Source of the DNA: Kofleriaceae bacterium
GTDB lineage: Bacteria > Myxococcota_A > Polyangia > Haliangiales > Haliangiaceae
Reading direction: 5' to 3'
DNA length: 36,885 nucleotides
Assembly (NCBI GenBank): GCA_019912685.1
Contig: JAIOII010000856.1
Coordinates: forward strand, 1 to 36,885
In this document: in pieces, positions 24,223-32,075 of the stretch
Position numbering within the stretch: position 1 is the first letter of the stretch
Layout: every line of letters begins with the position of its first letter
The notes under the pieces: model-generated
What the model was told of the DNA's origin: nothing
Database searches by the model: none
What the model saw: only the letters and a program-made list of their open reading frames with translations
Made by a program: the position numbers and the translations under genes

Positions 24223-26976
24223 ATGGCCCTTCCGACGGACGTCGACTACCAGGAAGCGCTTCAGAATCCGCGCGTGTCGTTTCTGGACGTCGAGTTGCAG
24301 AACGGACGCCCAGAGGTCCAGAGCGCGGCGCTGCCGTTCCCCAAGGCACGCTCTGGCAACTTCGCCGTGGCCTTCCGGATGAACTGCGCATCTCGGTCCT
24401 GGGCGGTGAAGTGTTTTACGCGCGCCCTTCAGCCGGATCTTCAGGAACGGTACACGGCAATCAGCACCCACCTTGCAAGCGCACGCCTACCGTATTCAGT
24501 GGGCTTCACGTTCCTTCCGAAGGGGATCCGGGTCCGCAACGAAGTTTTTCCGATTCTGAAGATGGAATGGATCGACGGGGAGTCACTGAGCCGCAACATC
24601 GAAAGGAACCTCGGAAACCAGGCCGCACTCTTCGGACTTGCAAGCAGATGGCTCGAGATGCTTCGCGCGCTTCAGGCCGCGAACATTTGCCACGGAGATC
24701 TCCAGCACGGGAACGTCCTCGTCGTCGGCGGAGAACTTCGGCTCATCGACTACGACGGCATGTATGTTCCTACGCTGGCCGGACGAAGGAGCCATGAACG
24801 CGGGCACGAGAACTACCAACACCCGCACCGCGAGAGTGAGTTCGGACCCGGTCTAGACAACTTCTCGGCGTGGGTTGTGTTTGTGTCGCTTCTCGCCGTC
24901 GCCTACGAACCGACGCTGTGGAGGAACCACAGGGGCGGCGACGAGTGCATCCTGTTTCGCAAAACCGACTTCGCCAACCCTGATCGTTCGCAGCTCTTGG
25001 CAGCCCTACTGGCGTCGCGTGAACAGCGTGTGCGCTCCCTGGCGTCGCTCTTCCGGACGCTGCTGTATCTCCCGCCGCAACAGGTTCCGTCGCTTGACGG
25101 GCAGTTCCTTCCGACCGCACCAACACGCAGTGTCCCCGTCGGGCAAGCGCTTCCTAGCTGGGTTTCCGAACATCGACCCAGCGACTCGCCTGGCGCAGTC
25201 CCCCCTGCCGTAGGCCAGCCCTCCAACGAGTTGGAGGTTGGCGACGCTGGTGGCCTGTGGGTTCTCGATCACGCGCTTCACACACCAGCCGAAGCATTGG
25301 CATTCGTTCGCCCGCCGACACTGGAGCGGCTGGTCGCGATCGCGACAGTCATGTTGACCGCACTCGTCGCCCTCGCTGTCGCGCGCGGCTCGCCTATGTC
25401 TCTCCTCGCTATCGTGCCGAGTCTGATGGTTGGGAACGTTGCGCTCTGGCTCGTGCGCTTCGGCTCAGAGGGGGTTCGCGCAGCGCGGAAGCGCAAGGCG
25501 CAGGAACTGGCTGAAGTCCAGGCGGAGTTCGACTCCGTCGAGGCGAAGCTGCGCGAGTTCCTACAGGAGCAGCGCCTCGCAGAGGTGGCAGGTGGCAAAG
25601 TGGAGAGCGATCTGCATAAGGCGATGCGGCAGGTCGATGCGCGGGTCGCGGCAGAATTGGAGCCTCCCCGCGCCGCGTGCAGACGTGAGATGGAGAGGAT
25701 TCGAATCGCGCGGGAGAAGATATCGAAGAGCCAACTCGTAGGCCTTCAACAGATCCAATCCACCACCGGCGCCAACCTGTCGCGCGTGAAGCGAGATCTG
25801 GCAGATCTTGCACTGAAGGAGTCGTCCGAGATGGCAGCAGTGTTGAGCGCGGCGCAGAAGCACCATGTCGCGTCGGCACTTAGTGCGGCATCTATTGACC
25901 ACGCGGACATTCCCGGCATCAAGGAGGGACTCAAGGAGCGCCTCAAGGCGGCTGGAATCTACTCAGCCGCCGACGCGGATCGAATCCTCTACTACAAGGT
26001 GGAGGGTATCGGCGACAAGAAGTCCGCCGCGCTGCTCTCCTGGCGCTCAGCGGTTGATGCGCGGGCGCGGGCTACCGCACCGACGGTGCTGCCGACGCAC
26101 CACATTCGCGTGATACGGTCCAAGTACGCAAAGCAGCAGAGCGACCTCGAGACAACGCTCGCTCTGTTGGACGACCAGAACGCGAAGGAGGTCGCCGCAG
26201 TGCAGGGAGAAGTTGCGCGCCTGCAGCAGGCGCTAGCTTCCGAGGAGGTGGCAGCACGTGAGAAGCTGCATCGTGAAGAGCACGTGATACAGGAACACCA
26301 TGGCGCCGAGCGCGCGCGCGTAGCCTCCGAGCTGACGCGCGTGGGAGTCGCGACGCGCAAGCAGATCACCGAGATCGATGCTCGCGCCCAAGAGACACGC
26401 AAGGCAGCGTTCGGGACGATCTGGAAGCGAGAACGGGCGCTCCGCGAGTACGCGCACTATGACGCGGTGTCGTTCCGTCGCTTCGCAGAGCGCAGCGTGC
26501 CCCCGGCGCTGCGCATCGTTGCTGGCCTGACAGCCGGCGCGGCCTTCGCGGCAGGGTTGATCGCGGGTTTGCAACCTACCGGAGGAAGCCGAGCTGTTGC
26601 GCCGAGCGTGGTGTCACCGGCCATCCCCGATGCGGCTCCGGTGGAGAAACCTGCGCCCGCCGAGCCGGCGTCAGCCCCTGCGGACGTTGTGGTCGATTCG
26701 TCCCCGCAGGCCGCGTTGGTCTACGAGGGTCGCACGAAGCTTGGGAAGACCCCTCTAACCATCCAGGTGATGCAAGGAGCGCAACGAACGCTCAGCATAC
26801 GGAAGAAGGGCTACAAGACTGTTTCGATCACCATTGGAGACCAGCCGAACGTCACGGTGAGCCTCCAGAAAGCACGACGCGGTGATCGAACCGCACGGTC
26901 TGGTGGCGACGCGCCAGCAGACTCACCAAGCAATCCATCCAACGTCGATACGGGTCCGTTCACTGAGGCCGAGTAG
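24223..26976 (+). CDS. TerY-P-type Ser/Thr kinase-like protein with coiled coils, HhH and PEGA domain
   Basis: 917 aa, ATG at 24223. The kinase-like domain (about 20-300) has VKCF for the ATP lysine, the catalytic loop CHGDLQHGNVL (His157, Asp159, Asn164) and DYDG (176-179) in place of DFG, as in TerY-P kinases. Hydrophobic stretches near 370-410 could form a membrane hairpin. Long charged coiled coils span about 425-560 and 640-740, enclosing a helix-hairpin-helix-like segment (IPGIKEGLKERLKAAGI; VEGIGDKKSAALLSW), the usual DNA/scaffold module in these kinases. A second membrane helix (about 762-785) leads to a C-terminal PEGA domain (about 821-884: DSSPQAALVYEG, GKTPLTIQV). The two membrane spans and PEGA are additions to the usual design. 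Substrates are unknown. Confidence 0.85.
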   Translation: MALPTDVDYQEALQNPRVSFLDVELQNGRPEVQSAALPFPKARSGNFAVAFRMNCASRSWAVKCFTRALQPDLQERYTAISTHLASARLPYSVGFTFLPKGIRVRNEVFPILKMEWIDGESLSRNIERNLGNQAALFGLASRWLEMLRALQAANICHGDLQHGNVLVVGGELRLIDYDGMYVPTLAGRRSHERGHENYQHPHRESEFGPGLDNFSAWVVFVSLLAVAYEPTLWRNHRGGDECILFRKTDFANPDRSQLLAALLASREQRVRSLASLFRTLLYLPPQQVPSLDGQFLPTAPTRSVPVGQALPSWVSEHRPSDSPGAVPPAVGQPSNELEVGDAGGLWVLDHALHTPAEALAFVRPPTLERLVAIATVMLTALVALAVARGSPMSLLAIVPSLMVGNVALWLVRFGSEGVRAARKRKAQELAEVQAEFDSVEAKLREFLQEQRLAEVAGGKVESDLHKAMRQVDARVAAELEPPRAACRREMERIRIAREKISKSQLVGLQQIQSTTGANLSRVKRDLADLALKESSEMAAVLSAAQKHHVASALSAASIDHADIPGIKEGLKERLKAAGIYSAADADRILYYKVEGIGDKKSAALLSWRSAVDARARATAPTVLPTHHIRVIRSKYAKQQSDLETTLALLDDQNAKEVAAVQGEVARLQQALASEEVAAREKLHREEHVIQEHHGAERARVASELTRVGVATRKQITEIDARAQETRKAAFGTIWKRERALREYAHYDAVSFRRFAERSVPPALRIVAGLTAGAAFAAGLIAGLQPTGGSRAVAPSVVSPAIPDAAPVEKPAPAEPASAPADVVVDSSPQAALVYEGRTKLGKTPLTIQVMQGAQRTLSIRKKGYKTVSITIGDQPNVTVSLQKARRGDRTARSGGDAPADSPSNPSNVDTGPFTEAE

Positions 26977-27479
26977 ACAAGTCCGGCAAGGGAAACGCTG
27001 CGCCGTGCGCACCACGACGATCCTCGGTGCACCGAGGAACCATAGGCGAGTAAGATCGGAGCCGCCTCATGCGCGCCAGCATTCGCATCTGGATCTTCAG
27101 GATCGAGTTCCAGCCGCGCTTCCGCATCGTGCTCGACGTACGGAGGTCGCTGACTGGACGGAAGAAGTAGAACGCGTCGCGGGCGCCGTCGTCGACGCCG
27201 CGCTCGATGTCGGTCCTACTCGCTCCGCTCCGTCCAAGCGCAAGGGTCGCCGGAATCTTCACTTCGCGCTGTCGCTCGCGCGACGTGCTCGCCGCGCCAA
27301 ACGCGCCAAATTTTCCGGACCGCGGAACAGGGCGGCGGAGTCGCGCGATCGAACGTGGTCCCGCCTCCCGGCGCGGAATTTGGGGGCGACAAACCCGCGC
27401 GACAAAGTTTCCGTCTCCCGCTGCACGCCGATTTCGTGCCGCCGATTCGGCCGCGCCCAATTTGGCCGCGCGATCGAAA
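26977..27479. other. non-coding stretch at the end of the island
   Basis: About 500 nt without a convincing gene. It contains a 16-nt palindrome CCTCGGTGCACCGAGG (27022-27037) that may end the kinase transcript. A 33-codon frame at 27069-27170 (MRASIRIWIFRIEF...) has a GGAG upstream but no other support. Local AT-richer patches (around 27310 and 27457) contrast with neighbouring genes and fit decayed mobile-element DNA. Confidence 0.5.
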
Positions 27480-27505
27480 ACGGGCTCCCAACATTGGGAG
27501 CCCGT
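27477..27505 (-). terminator. strong leftward intrinsic terminator
   Basis: ACGGGCTCCCAA (27480-27491) and TTGGGAGCCCGT (27494-27505) form a perfect 12-bp inverted repeat, followed on the minus strand by TTTT. It would stop transcripts travelling leftward from the tRNA remnant region, yet no minus-strand gene is visible to its right up to the right-hand genes. Confidence 0.65.
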
Positions 27506-27566
27506 CAGTAACCAGCGGGATCGAAGCCTCGAGAATCACATGCAGGGTCGCGAGACCGTTGGGGTT

Positions 27567-27580
27567 TTCGAAGCTTCGAA
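27567..27580. repeat. 14-nt palindrome at the tRNA-remnant junction
   Basis: TTCGAAGCTTCGAA is a perfect palindrome. Its right half is the T-loop start of the tRNA fragment, so the junction duplicates TTCGAA in inverted orientation, possibly part of a recombinase recognition core. Confidence 0.5.
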
Positions 27581-27597
27581 TCCCTTCTCCCGCTCCA
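27575..27597 (+). other. tRNA-Gly 3' fragment, probable attachment site
   Basis: TTCGAAT (T-loop) + CCCTT (T-stem 3' strand) + CTCCCGC (acceptor 3' strand) + T (discriminator, as in bacterial tRNA-Gly) + encoded CCA form the exact 3' end of a tRNA starting GCGGGAG, i.e. tRNA-Gly. The preceding bases GAAGC do not pair with CCCTT, and no D-arm or anticodon arm precedes it, so only the 3' end is present. Integration at tRNA 3' ends leaves such a copy at the far border; orientation puts the element to the left and the intact tRNA at its left end, outside this window. Confidence 0.7.
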
Positions 27598-27626
27598 AGT
27601 AGTTGAGCCGCCGCCGCGGCTTCGTC

Positions 27627-27662
27627 CGTCCTGAGCGAGGCCGAAGGCCGAGTCGAAGGACG
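27627..27662. repeat. REP-like imperfect palindrome
   Basis: CGTCCT...AGGACG bracket an inner GAGGCC-GAA-GGCC hairpin. It has the form of the dispersed intergenic hairpin repeats common in GC-rich genomes. It lies 23 nt before the gene at 27686. Confidence 0.5.
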
Positions 27663-27685
27663 CATTTGGGGAAGGAACGTGACGT

Positions 27686-28030
27686 ATGGCGAGCCCTGTG
27701 ATGCTCGCGATCGATGTGGTGCTCGGCGCGCTCATCGGTCCGCCTGGAACCGCCGCCGAGACCGTGATCGCTCGCGCCGAGGCCGGCGAGTGGACGCCGG
27801 TGCTCCTCGACCTCGCGCTCTTCTGCGCGATGAGCTCGGTGCGCCCGGAGGACACGGTCGACCACGCGCGCTTCGCGCGCCTCCTGTGCCACGCACAGTT
27901 CGCGGCGTCGGGCAGCCGCGAGCCGGGTACGCCGTTCACGCCGCCGTCGCCCGAGGAGATCGCGCACTGGCGCGACGTCGTGTTCGGCCGCGACCGCGAC
28001 GGCGACGAGGACTCGTTGGAGCCGTCGTGA
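27686..28030 (+). CDS. hypothetical 114-aa protein upstream of phosphatase
   Basis: ATG at 27686 with GGAAGGAA about 10 nt upstream. The protein begins MASPVMLAIDVVLGALIG. The first 60 residues are moderately hydrophobic and helical (VLLDLALFCAMSS) and the C-terminus is acidic. No motif is recognised; the hydrophobic start is too broken for a clear membrane helix. The stop overlaps the phosphatase start by 4 nt (GTGA), so it probably works with that enzyme as partner or substrate. Confidence 0.65.
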   Translation: MASPVMLAIDVVLGALIGPPGTAAETVIARAEAGEWTPVLLDLALFCAMSSVRPEDTVDHARFARLLCHAQFAASGSREPGTPFTPPSPEEIAHWRDVVFGRDRDGDEDSLEPS

Positions 28031-28488
28031 CGTGGATCGATCTCGGCGGCGGACGCCTGACCGTGCGCGGTCGCCCCTCGCACAAGGCCCTGCCCGGTCT
28101 TCGCTCAGACGGCTGCACGCACATCGTCACGCTCCTCTCCGAGCGCGAGGGCGCGCCGCAGCTCGGCGCAGCCGTCCGGGCCGCCGGCCTGGGATGGTTC
28201 TGGCTCCCGCTCCCGAACGGCACCCCGCCGATCGGTGACGCGCGCGATCGCGCGGCGCAGGCCATCGCGGAGATGTCGCGCCTCATCGACGGCGGCAGCT
28301 CGCTCCTCATCCACTGCGCCGCCGGAATCCACCGCACCGGCATGATCGCCTACGCACTCCTCCGCTGGCGCGGCCTCGCTCCCGAGGTCGCGCTGGAGCG
28401 CCTCGGCGCCATGCGCTCGCACACGCGCGAGGGCGTCGGGGAGCCGCGCCTGCTCTGGGGCGACGAGTTGGTCGCAGGAGGGTCCTAG
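28027..28488 (+). CDS. dual-specificity/tyrosine phosphatase-like protein
   Basis: 153 aa from a GTG overlapping the previous TGA. The active-site loop IHCAAGIHRTGMIAY gives the CX5R signature (Cys97 to Arg103) followed by Thr-Gly, as in cysteine-dependent dual-specificity phosphatases. An upstream LPNGTPPIGDA segment provides the candidate general-acid aspartate. The length is normal for a minimal phosphatase domain. It probably dephosphorylates phosphotyrosine or small phospho-metabolites in the cytoplasm; the substrate is unknown. It is coupled to the 114-aa gene. Confidence 0.82.
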   Translation: MTWIDLGGGRLTVRGRPSHKALPGLRSDGCTHIVTLLSEREGAPQLGAAVRAAGLGWFWLPLPNGTPPIGDARDRAAQAIAEMSRLIDGGSSLLIHCAAGIHRTGMIAYALLRWRGLAPEVALERLGAMRSHTREGVGEPRLLWGDELVAGGS

Positions 28489-28514
28489 CATCGGACGAGC
28501 GCGTTTCGGCTAAT

Positions 28515-28946
28515 ATGTGGTTACCGACCATGGACGAGGACGATGCGCCAGACGGGGACTCGGCGAAGCCCAAAGACAAGTCGCTCCCCGGTCAGCTGAA
28601 GACGCTTGTCGAGTACTGGAAGCCCATTCTCATCGTTGTCCTGTCGATCGTGAGCGTCACGGCGGCGGCCGTCACGGCGTACGCATCGCGCGCGAGCAAA
28701 GACGACCTGGAGAATGCCCAGAAGACGATCGAGCAGATCGAACGGACCACCAAGGACATCGAGAAGCGCCTCGCCGACGTGGATGCCAAGAAAGACGATC
28801 TAAGAAAAGGCATCGAAGAGAAGGTGGAGAAGATGCGCGTCGAGCTCTCGTCGAAGATGGACGATGTCAAGGACCGCTTCGCCGACCTGAAACAGACCGT
28901 GGGCACGCTCAGCGGCCAGCTCGATCAGGCGCTCAAGCGGAAATGA
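28515..28946 (+). CDS. membrane-anchored coiled-coil protein
   Basis: 143 aa from the ATG at 28515, or 138 aa from the ATG at 28530 (MDEDDAPDG), which looks as likely; neither has a clear ribosome site. An acidic N-terminus is followed by one membrane helix (PILIVVLSIVSVTAAAV, about residues 38-54). From residue 60 to the end the protein is one long charged coiled coil (KDDLENAQKTIEQIERT, IEKRLADVDAKKDD). It resembles a tethered coiled-coil scaffold. The stop overlaps the next membrane protein (ATGA), so the two are expected to be co-translated and may interact. Confidence 0.72.
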   Translation: MWLPTMDEDDAPDGDSAKPKDKSLPGQLKTLVEYWKPILIVVLSIVSVTAAAVTAYASRASKDDLENAQKTIEQIERTTKDIEKRLADVDAKKDDLRKGIEEKVEKMRVELSSKMDDVKDRFADLKQTVGTLSGQLDQALKRK

Positions 28947-29704
28947 GCACTGCGGAGCGTAGAGCGAGGCTCTACTGGCGAGCCGTCTTCTTCATCGTCG
29001 GCACCGCCGTGGCCATACTCCTCTTCGCCGCCACGTCGGCGTTGCTGCGCTGGCGCGCGAGCAGCGAACTGAAGCTCGCCGTCGAACTCGCGAAGGTCCG
29101 CGTGAATGTTCTTTCGAACAAAATCGGGGCGCTCGAGGTGGCCGAGATCGACGGCCTCGATCCAGATGACGAAGACGGCTTCGCCAAGGAAACTGGGAGG
29201 CAGCTCCAAGAGCTCACCGACGTCGCATCCGATACCGACCGGGCGCTCCGCATCGTCTCGGAAGCGACGAACGGAGCTCCCATTCGCGCGACACGCGGCA
29301 CGTCGGGCCGAGCGGCCGTTTCATGCGCCGGAGGTCCGATCGCGATGCGAGTGGCCCCCGGGGACTGGCAGTACAACCTGCGGTGCGCGGCTCGCCACAA
29401 TGGCGATGAGGTGACGGTATCGGTCAAGGTCGAGGCCACCGCATTTCCGGTCGACGCGACGGAGGCGATCGAGCTCACCTCCGGTTTTGAGTGTTGGAGC
29501 GACGGTTGGAAGATCGCGCGCATCGATCGCTCGATCGGCAAGTACGCGGGCGTTGCCACCTGCCGACCGGAGACGAACCCCCTGGAGTGGCAGGTCAACA
29601 TCACGTGTCCGTGGAGCGCGGAGAAGTGCGTCGGTACGTTTCAGGTCGAGGTAACGCCGCTGCCGCCGAAGCGAGACGAACCGAAGCCAGACGAGCCCGA
29701 GTGA
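28943..29704 (+). CDS. membrane-anchored protein with Cys-containing C-terminal domain
   Basis: 253 aa from the ATG overlapping the previous stop. Residues 14-35 (AVFFIVGTAVAILLFAATSA) form one membrane helix, probably leaving the C-terminus outside the cytoplasm. A helical linker (LKLAVELAKVRVNVLSNKI) is followed by about 120 residues of beta-rich protein with six cysteines in pairs (SCAGG, LRCAA, ECWSD, TCRPE, TCPWSAEKC), consistent with disulphides in a periplasmic domain. It ends in a Pro/Glu/Lys tail. No family is recognised. It forms a pair with the preceding anchored coiled-coil protein. Confidence 0.72.
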   Translation: MSTAERRARLYWRAVFFIVGTAVAILLFAATSALLRWRASSELKLAVELAKVRVNVLSNKIGALEVAEIDGLDPDDEDGFAKETGRQLQELTDVASDTDRALRIVSEATNGAPIRATRGTSGRAAVSCAGGPIAMRVAPGDWQYNLRCAARHNGDEVTVSVKVEATAFPVDATEAIELTSGFECWSDGWKIARIDRSIGKYAGVATCRPETNPLEWQVNITCPWSAEKCVGTFQVEVTPLPPKRDEPKPDEPE

Positions 29705-29803
29705 TTCGGCATCACGCCGGCGGACCTCGCGCGCGCGAATCCGCACATCGCCGGCGCTGCCCCGCTCGCGGCAGGCACGGCCCTCACCATCCCGGTACAC
29801 TGA
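29705..29803 (+). pseudogene. LysM-like C-terminal fragment
   Basis: In the same frame, immediately after the stop of the 253-aa gene, 32 codons read FGITPADLARANPHIAG...AGTALTIPVH and end in TGA. This matches the core of a LysM repeat (GIT-x-L-x-x-AN, G-T-x-L-x-IP). No start codon or N-terminal part exists, so it is a gene tail left by rearrangement, or a lost extension of the preceding protein. Confidence 0.4.
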
Positions 29804-29806
29804 GCC

Positions 29807-30204
29807 GTGCGAACCCGTGTCCTGCTATGCGCGGTCGTCGCAACGGCAGCAGGGTGTCGCGATCGCGCCCGCCGCGAGCCCCCGAAGGAGCCCACCGTGT
29901 CGGCCCAGTCTTCCGCGCCATGCACAGATGCCTTGCGCGCCTTCGCCGGCGGCGAGCTCGGATCGCAGGCGACACCGCGACGATGCTGACCGCGCTCGGC
30001 GCGCCGGACCGGAAGCTCGCGCCCGGCGTCGGCTACCACGCCGATGCGCATCAGCGGGTGTATGCGTCGCGCGGGCTCACGCTGTGGGTGCGCGAGCACC
30101 GCACGGACATCGCGCGCGTCGCCGTGTACGCGCCGGCGACGTCCGACGACTACGAGACGCGCCTCGGCGGACGCGACAAGACGCGCTACGAGCGGCGCCG
30201 GTAG
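29807..30204 (+). pseudogene. frameshifted small lipoprotein gene
   Basis: A GTG at 29807 opens MRTRVLLCAVVATAAGC, a classic lipoprotein signal with lipobox AAGC, followed by a Pro/Glu linker and APCTDALRAFAGGELG. The frame then stops at 29989, but the protein clearly continues in the -1 frame from about 29965: IAGDTATMLTALGAPDRKL...REHRTDIARVAVYAPA...TRYERRR, stopping at 30204. One frameshift near 29960-29985 separates the halves; it is either a real lesion or a sequencing error. The C-terminal coding end is duplicated at about 32076-32100. Confidence 0.55.
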
Positions 30205-30284
30205 CCGGTGACGAGTCTCGGCCAGTGCTGCCGGCGCGCATGGTTCAGGTACGGCGCGCCGATCACGACCGTGACGCCGTCGCG
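30180..30284. repeat. direct repeat copy 1 (105 nt)
   Basis: Bases 30180-30221 match 32076-32117 with two mismatches, and 30222-30284 match about 32174-32236 with two mismatches. The 55 nt between the two blocks in the other copy is missing here. The copy contains the end of the lipoprotein frame and an orphan piece of the C-terminal coding region of the kinase gene. Confidence 0.85.
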
Positions 30285-30331
30285 CGATCGAGCGCGAGCC
30301 GCGACCGGAGGCGGCGCGGCACTCGCTTGAC

Positions 30332-30886
30332 ATGCAGGTCGCGGGTCGTGAGCATCACACGATGTACGAGGAAGAAGAGGAAGACGAGGAAGAGGTCTTG
30401 TCCCGCAGCGGGCTCATCGATCTCTGCCCCGGCGCTCGCCCGGATAGCGAGCCTGGACGGAGTGGCTACCGCGAGCGAGTGGATGGGTGGCTCCGCGCCG
30501 CCGGTGTTCCGCTCGACGCCAATCGCCCGGTCCCTACGTTCTCGGGCGAGGTCTCGATCTTCGCGATCTTCGTCGACACCGAGGGCACCTTCGTCTACGC
30601 AGTCTCGAACGACGCGATCTCCGCCGACGTCCGGACCGCGCTCGAGCAGCGATACTCCAGCGTGTTCTCGATCGAGGGGATCAAGGCGGCCGGACAGCTC
30701 TTCCACCTCGCCTTCACCGGCAAGGCCGATCCGCGCGCCATGGATTGGGTCGCGTCCAACCTCGGGCTCCCTGTCGAGCCGTTCTTGGCCGCGCGCGGCA
30801 ACCCCGTTGAACGATACCTTGGCGACCTGAAGGCTCTCGCCGAGGCAACGGTCACTCGCTGCTACGCCGTGCGTCTCGCGCACTGA
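30332..30886 (+). CDS. hypothetical protein with acidic N-terminus
   Basis: 184 aa from the ATG at 30332, or 174 aa from the ATG at 30362 (MYEEEEEDEEE). After a strongly acidic stretch comes a globular, mixed alpha/beta protein (FSGEVSIFAIFVDTEGTFVYAV; SSVFSIEGIKAAGQLFHLAF). There are no membrane segments or known motifs. It lies within the segment bracketed by the direct repeats and converges with the LRR gene (10 nt between stops), so it was probably brought in with that gene. Confidence 0.6.
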   Translation: MQVAGREHHTMYEEEEEDEEEVLSRSGLIDLCPGARPDSEPGRSGYRERVDGWLRAAGVPLDANRPVPTFSGEVSIFAIFVDTEGTFVYAVSNDAISADVRTALEQRYSSVFSIEGIKAAGQLFHLAFTGKADPRAMDWVASNLGLPVEPFLAARGNPVERYLGDLKALAEATVTRCYAVRLAH

Positions 30887-30896
30887 CGCCGCGCAG

Positions 30897-32030
30897 TCAC
30901 ATGATGCCGCCGAAGTCGTACGGGTCGTCCTCGACCTCGACGGCGGCGGCGGTGTGGCGCAGGGCGGCGAGCACGGCGTCCGCATCGCGGAACGGGTTGT
31001 CCTTCACGGACAGCTTCGAGAGGCCGCGCAGCGGTGCGAGCGCACGCACGCCGGCGTCGTCGAGCTGGTTGCCATCGAGCGCGAGGTCGTCGAGGCCGGT
31101 CATCTGCGCGATCGTTGCCGCGCCGCGCGCGCCGATGCGGTTGCGGGACAGCCAGAGACGCCGGAGGCCGCGCATCGACGCGAGCGCAGCGGCGCCGTCG
31201 TCGCCGAGGTCGGCCGAGGTCAGCGCGAGCTCGGAGAGCACCGGCGCCGCCGCGATCGCGCGCGCACCGGCGTCGCCACACCGCGAGCGCCAGGCGTAGA
31301 GCTCGCGAAGCTGCGGGAGGGTCGCGAGTGCCCGCATACCGTCCGCGTCGACCTCGGCATGCACGCTGACGTGCACGAGGCGCGGGCTGTGCGCGGCCAG
31401 CGCCTGCACGAGCGGTACGCGGACGAGGTCGCCGCCCTCGAGCTCGAGCTGGCGCAGGAGCGGCGGCAGCGTGGCGGCGGCGAGCGCGACGTGATCCACC
31501 CGCAGGGTCGACAGGGCGTTCGCCCCCCGGAGGAGCGAGCCCGCGGCGACCACGTTCCTTCCATGAAGCGTCAGCTCGCGGAGCGCGCCGCGATCGAGCT
31601 GGGCCCACGCGGGCTCTGACGTGGCCGTCATCGCGTCATGGCTGATCGTGAGCTCGGTGATCGCCGGGCCGGCGGCGCGGAGCACGGCCTCGATCAGCCC
31701 GTCGGGCGCCGGGCCTCGCGCGATCAGCTGCGTACCGCCGACCGCGGCGCGGACCTCGAGCGGCTCGGGCACGTACACGAGCTTCGACGGGACCGGCGTC
31801 TGCTTCTCGAACACGAAGCCGTCGGCCGCGAGCAGGTGATCGAGCGCGGCGTCATCGGCGCGCGGCAAGAGCACCGCGAGCGCGACGCGCGGCCATCGCC
31901 GCGCCGCCTCGTACGCCACCGCGCTGAACGCCTCGAGGTCCTGCCCGAGGGAGTCCAGGAGCGCGCGGAGGTCGGCGGGTCGCGGCGACGCGCCGAGCCC
32001 GTCGACCAGCGAGGCCTTCGCCCACCACAT
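30897..32030 (-). CDS. leucine-rich-repeat protein
   Basis: 377 aa, ATG at 32030 (MWWAKASLVDGLG). Residues 1-85 form a helical N-terminal domain. Repeats from about 120 to 350 follow the ribonuclease-inhibitor-like LRR pattern: LRELYAWRSRCGDAGARAIA, LSELALTSADLGDDGAAALA, LRRLWLSRNRIGARGAATIA and LDDLALDGNQLDDAGVRALA, each about 23-24 residues. It ends in an acidic tail. There is no signal peptide, so it is probably a cytoplasmic protein-binding scaffold. Such proteins are abundant in myxobacteria. It occupies most of the segment between the direct repeats. Confidence 0.82.
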   Translation of the reverse strand: MWWAKASLVDGLGASPRPADLRALLDSLGQDLEAFSAVAYEAARRWPRVALAVLLPRADDAALDHLLAADGFVFEKQTPVPSKLVYVPEPLEVRAAVGGTQLIARGPAPDGLIEAVLRAAGPAITELTISHDAMTATSEPAWAQLDRGALRELTLHGRNVVAAGSLLRGANALSTLRVDHVALAAATLPPLLRQLELEGGDLVRVPLVQALAAHSPRLVHVSVHAEVDADGMRALATLPQLRELYAWRSRCGDAGARAIAAAPVLSELALTSADLGDDGAAALASMRGLRRLWLSRNRIGARGAATIAQMTGLDDLALDGNQLDDAGVRALAPLRGLSKLSVKDNPFRDADAVLAALRHTAAAVEVEDDPYDFGGIM

Positions 32031-32075
32031 CGACGCTATCCTATCGCTACACGGTTCCGCATGTACTCGACGGGC

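Noticed and set aside
27069-27170. 33-codon frame (MRASIRIWIF...)
   Set aside because: A GGAG precedes it, but nothing else supports translation; noted only inside the non-coding stretch.
26882-27511. 209-codon rightward frame over the kinase end
   Set aside because: Overlaps the kinase C-terminus, runs through the terminator hairpin and has shadow-like composition.
27505-28083. Leftward frames containing REKGFEASKTP or SGRRDSKL
   Set aside because: These are translations of the antisense strand of the tRNA fragment, a known annotation artefact, not an integrase.
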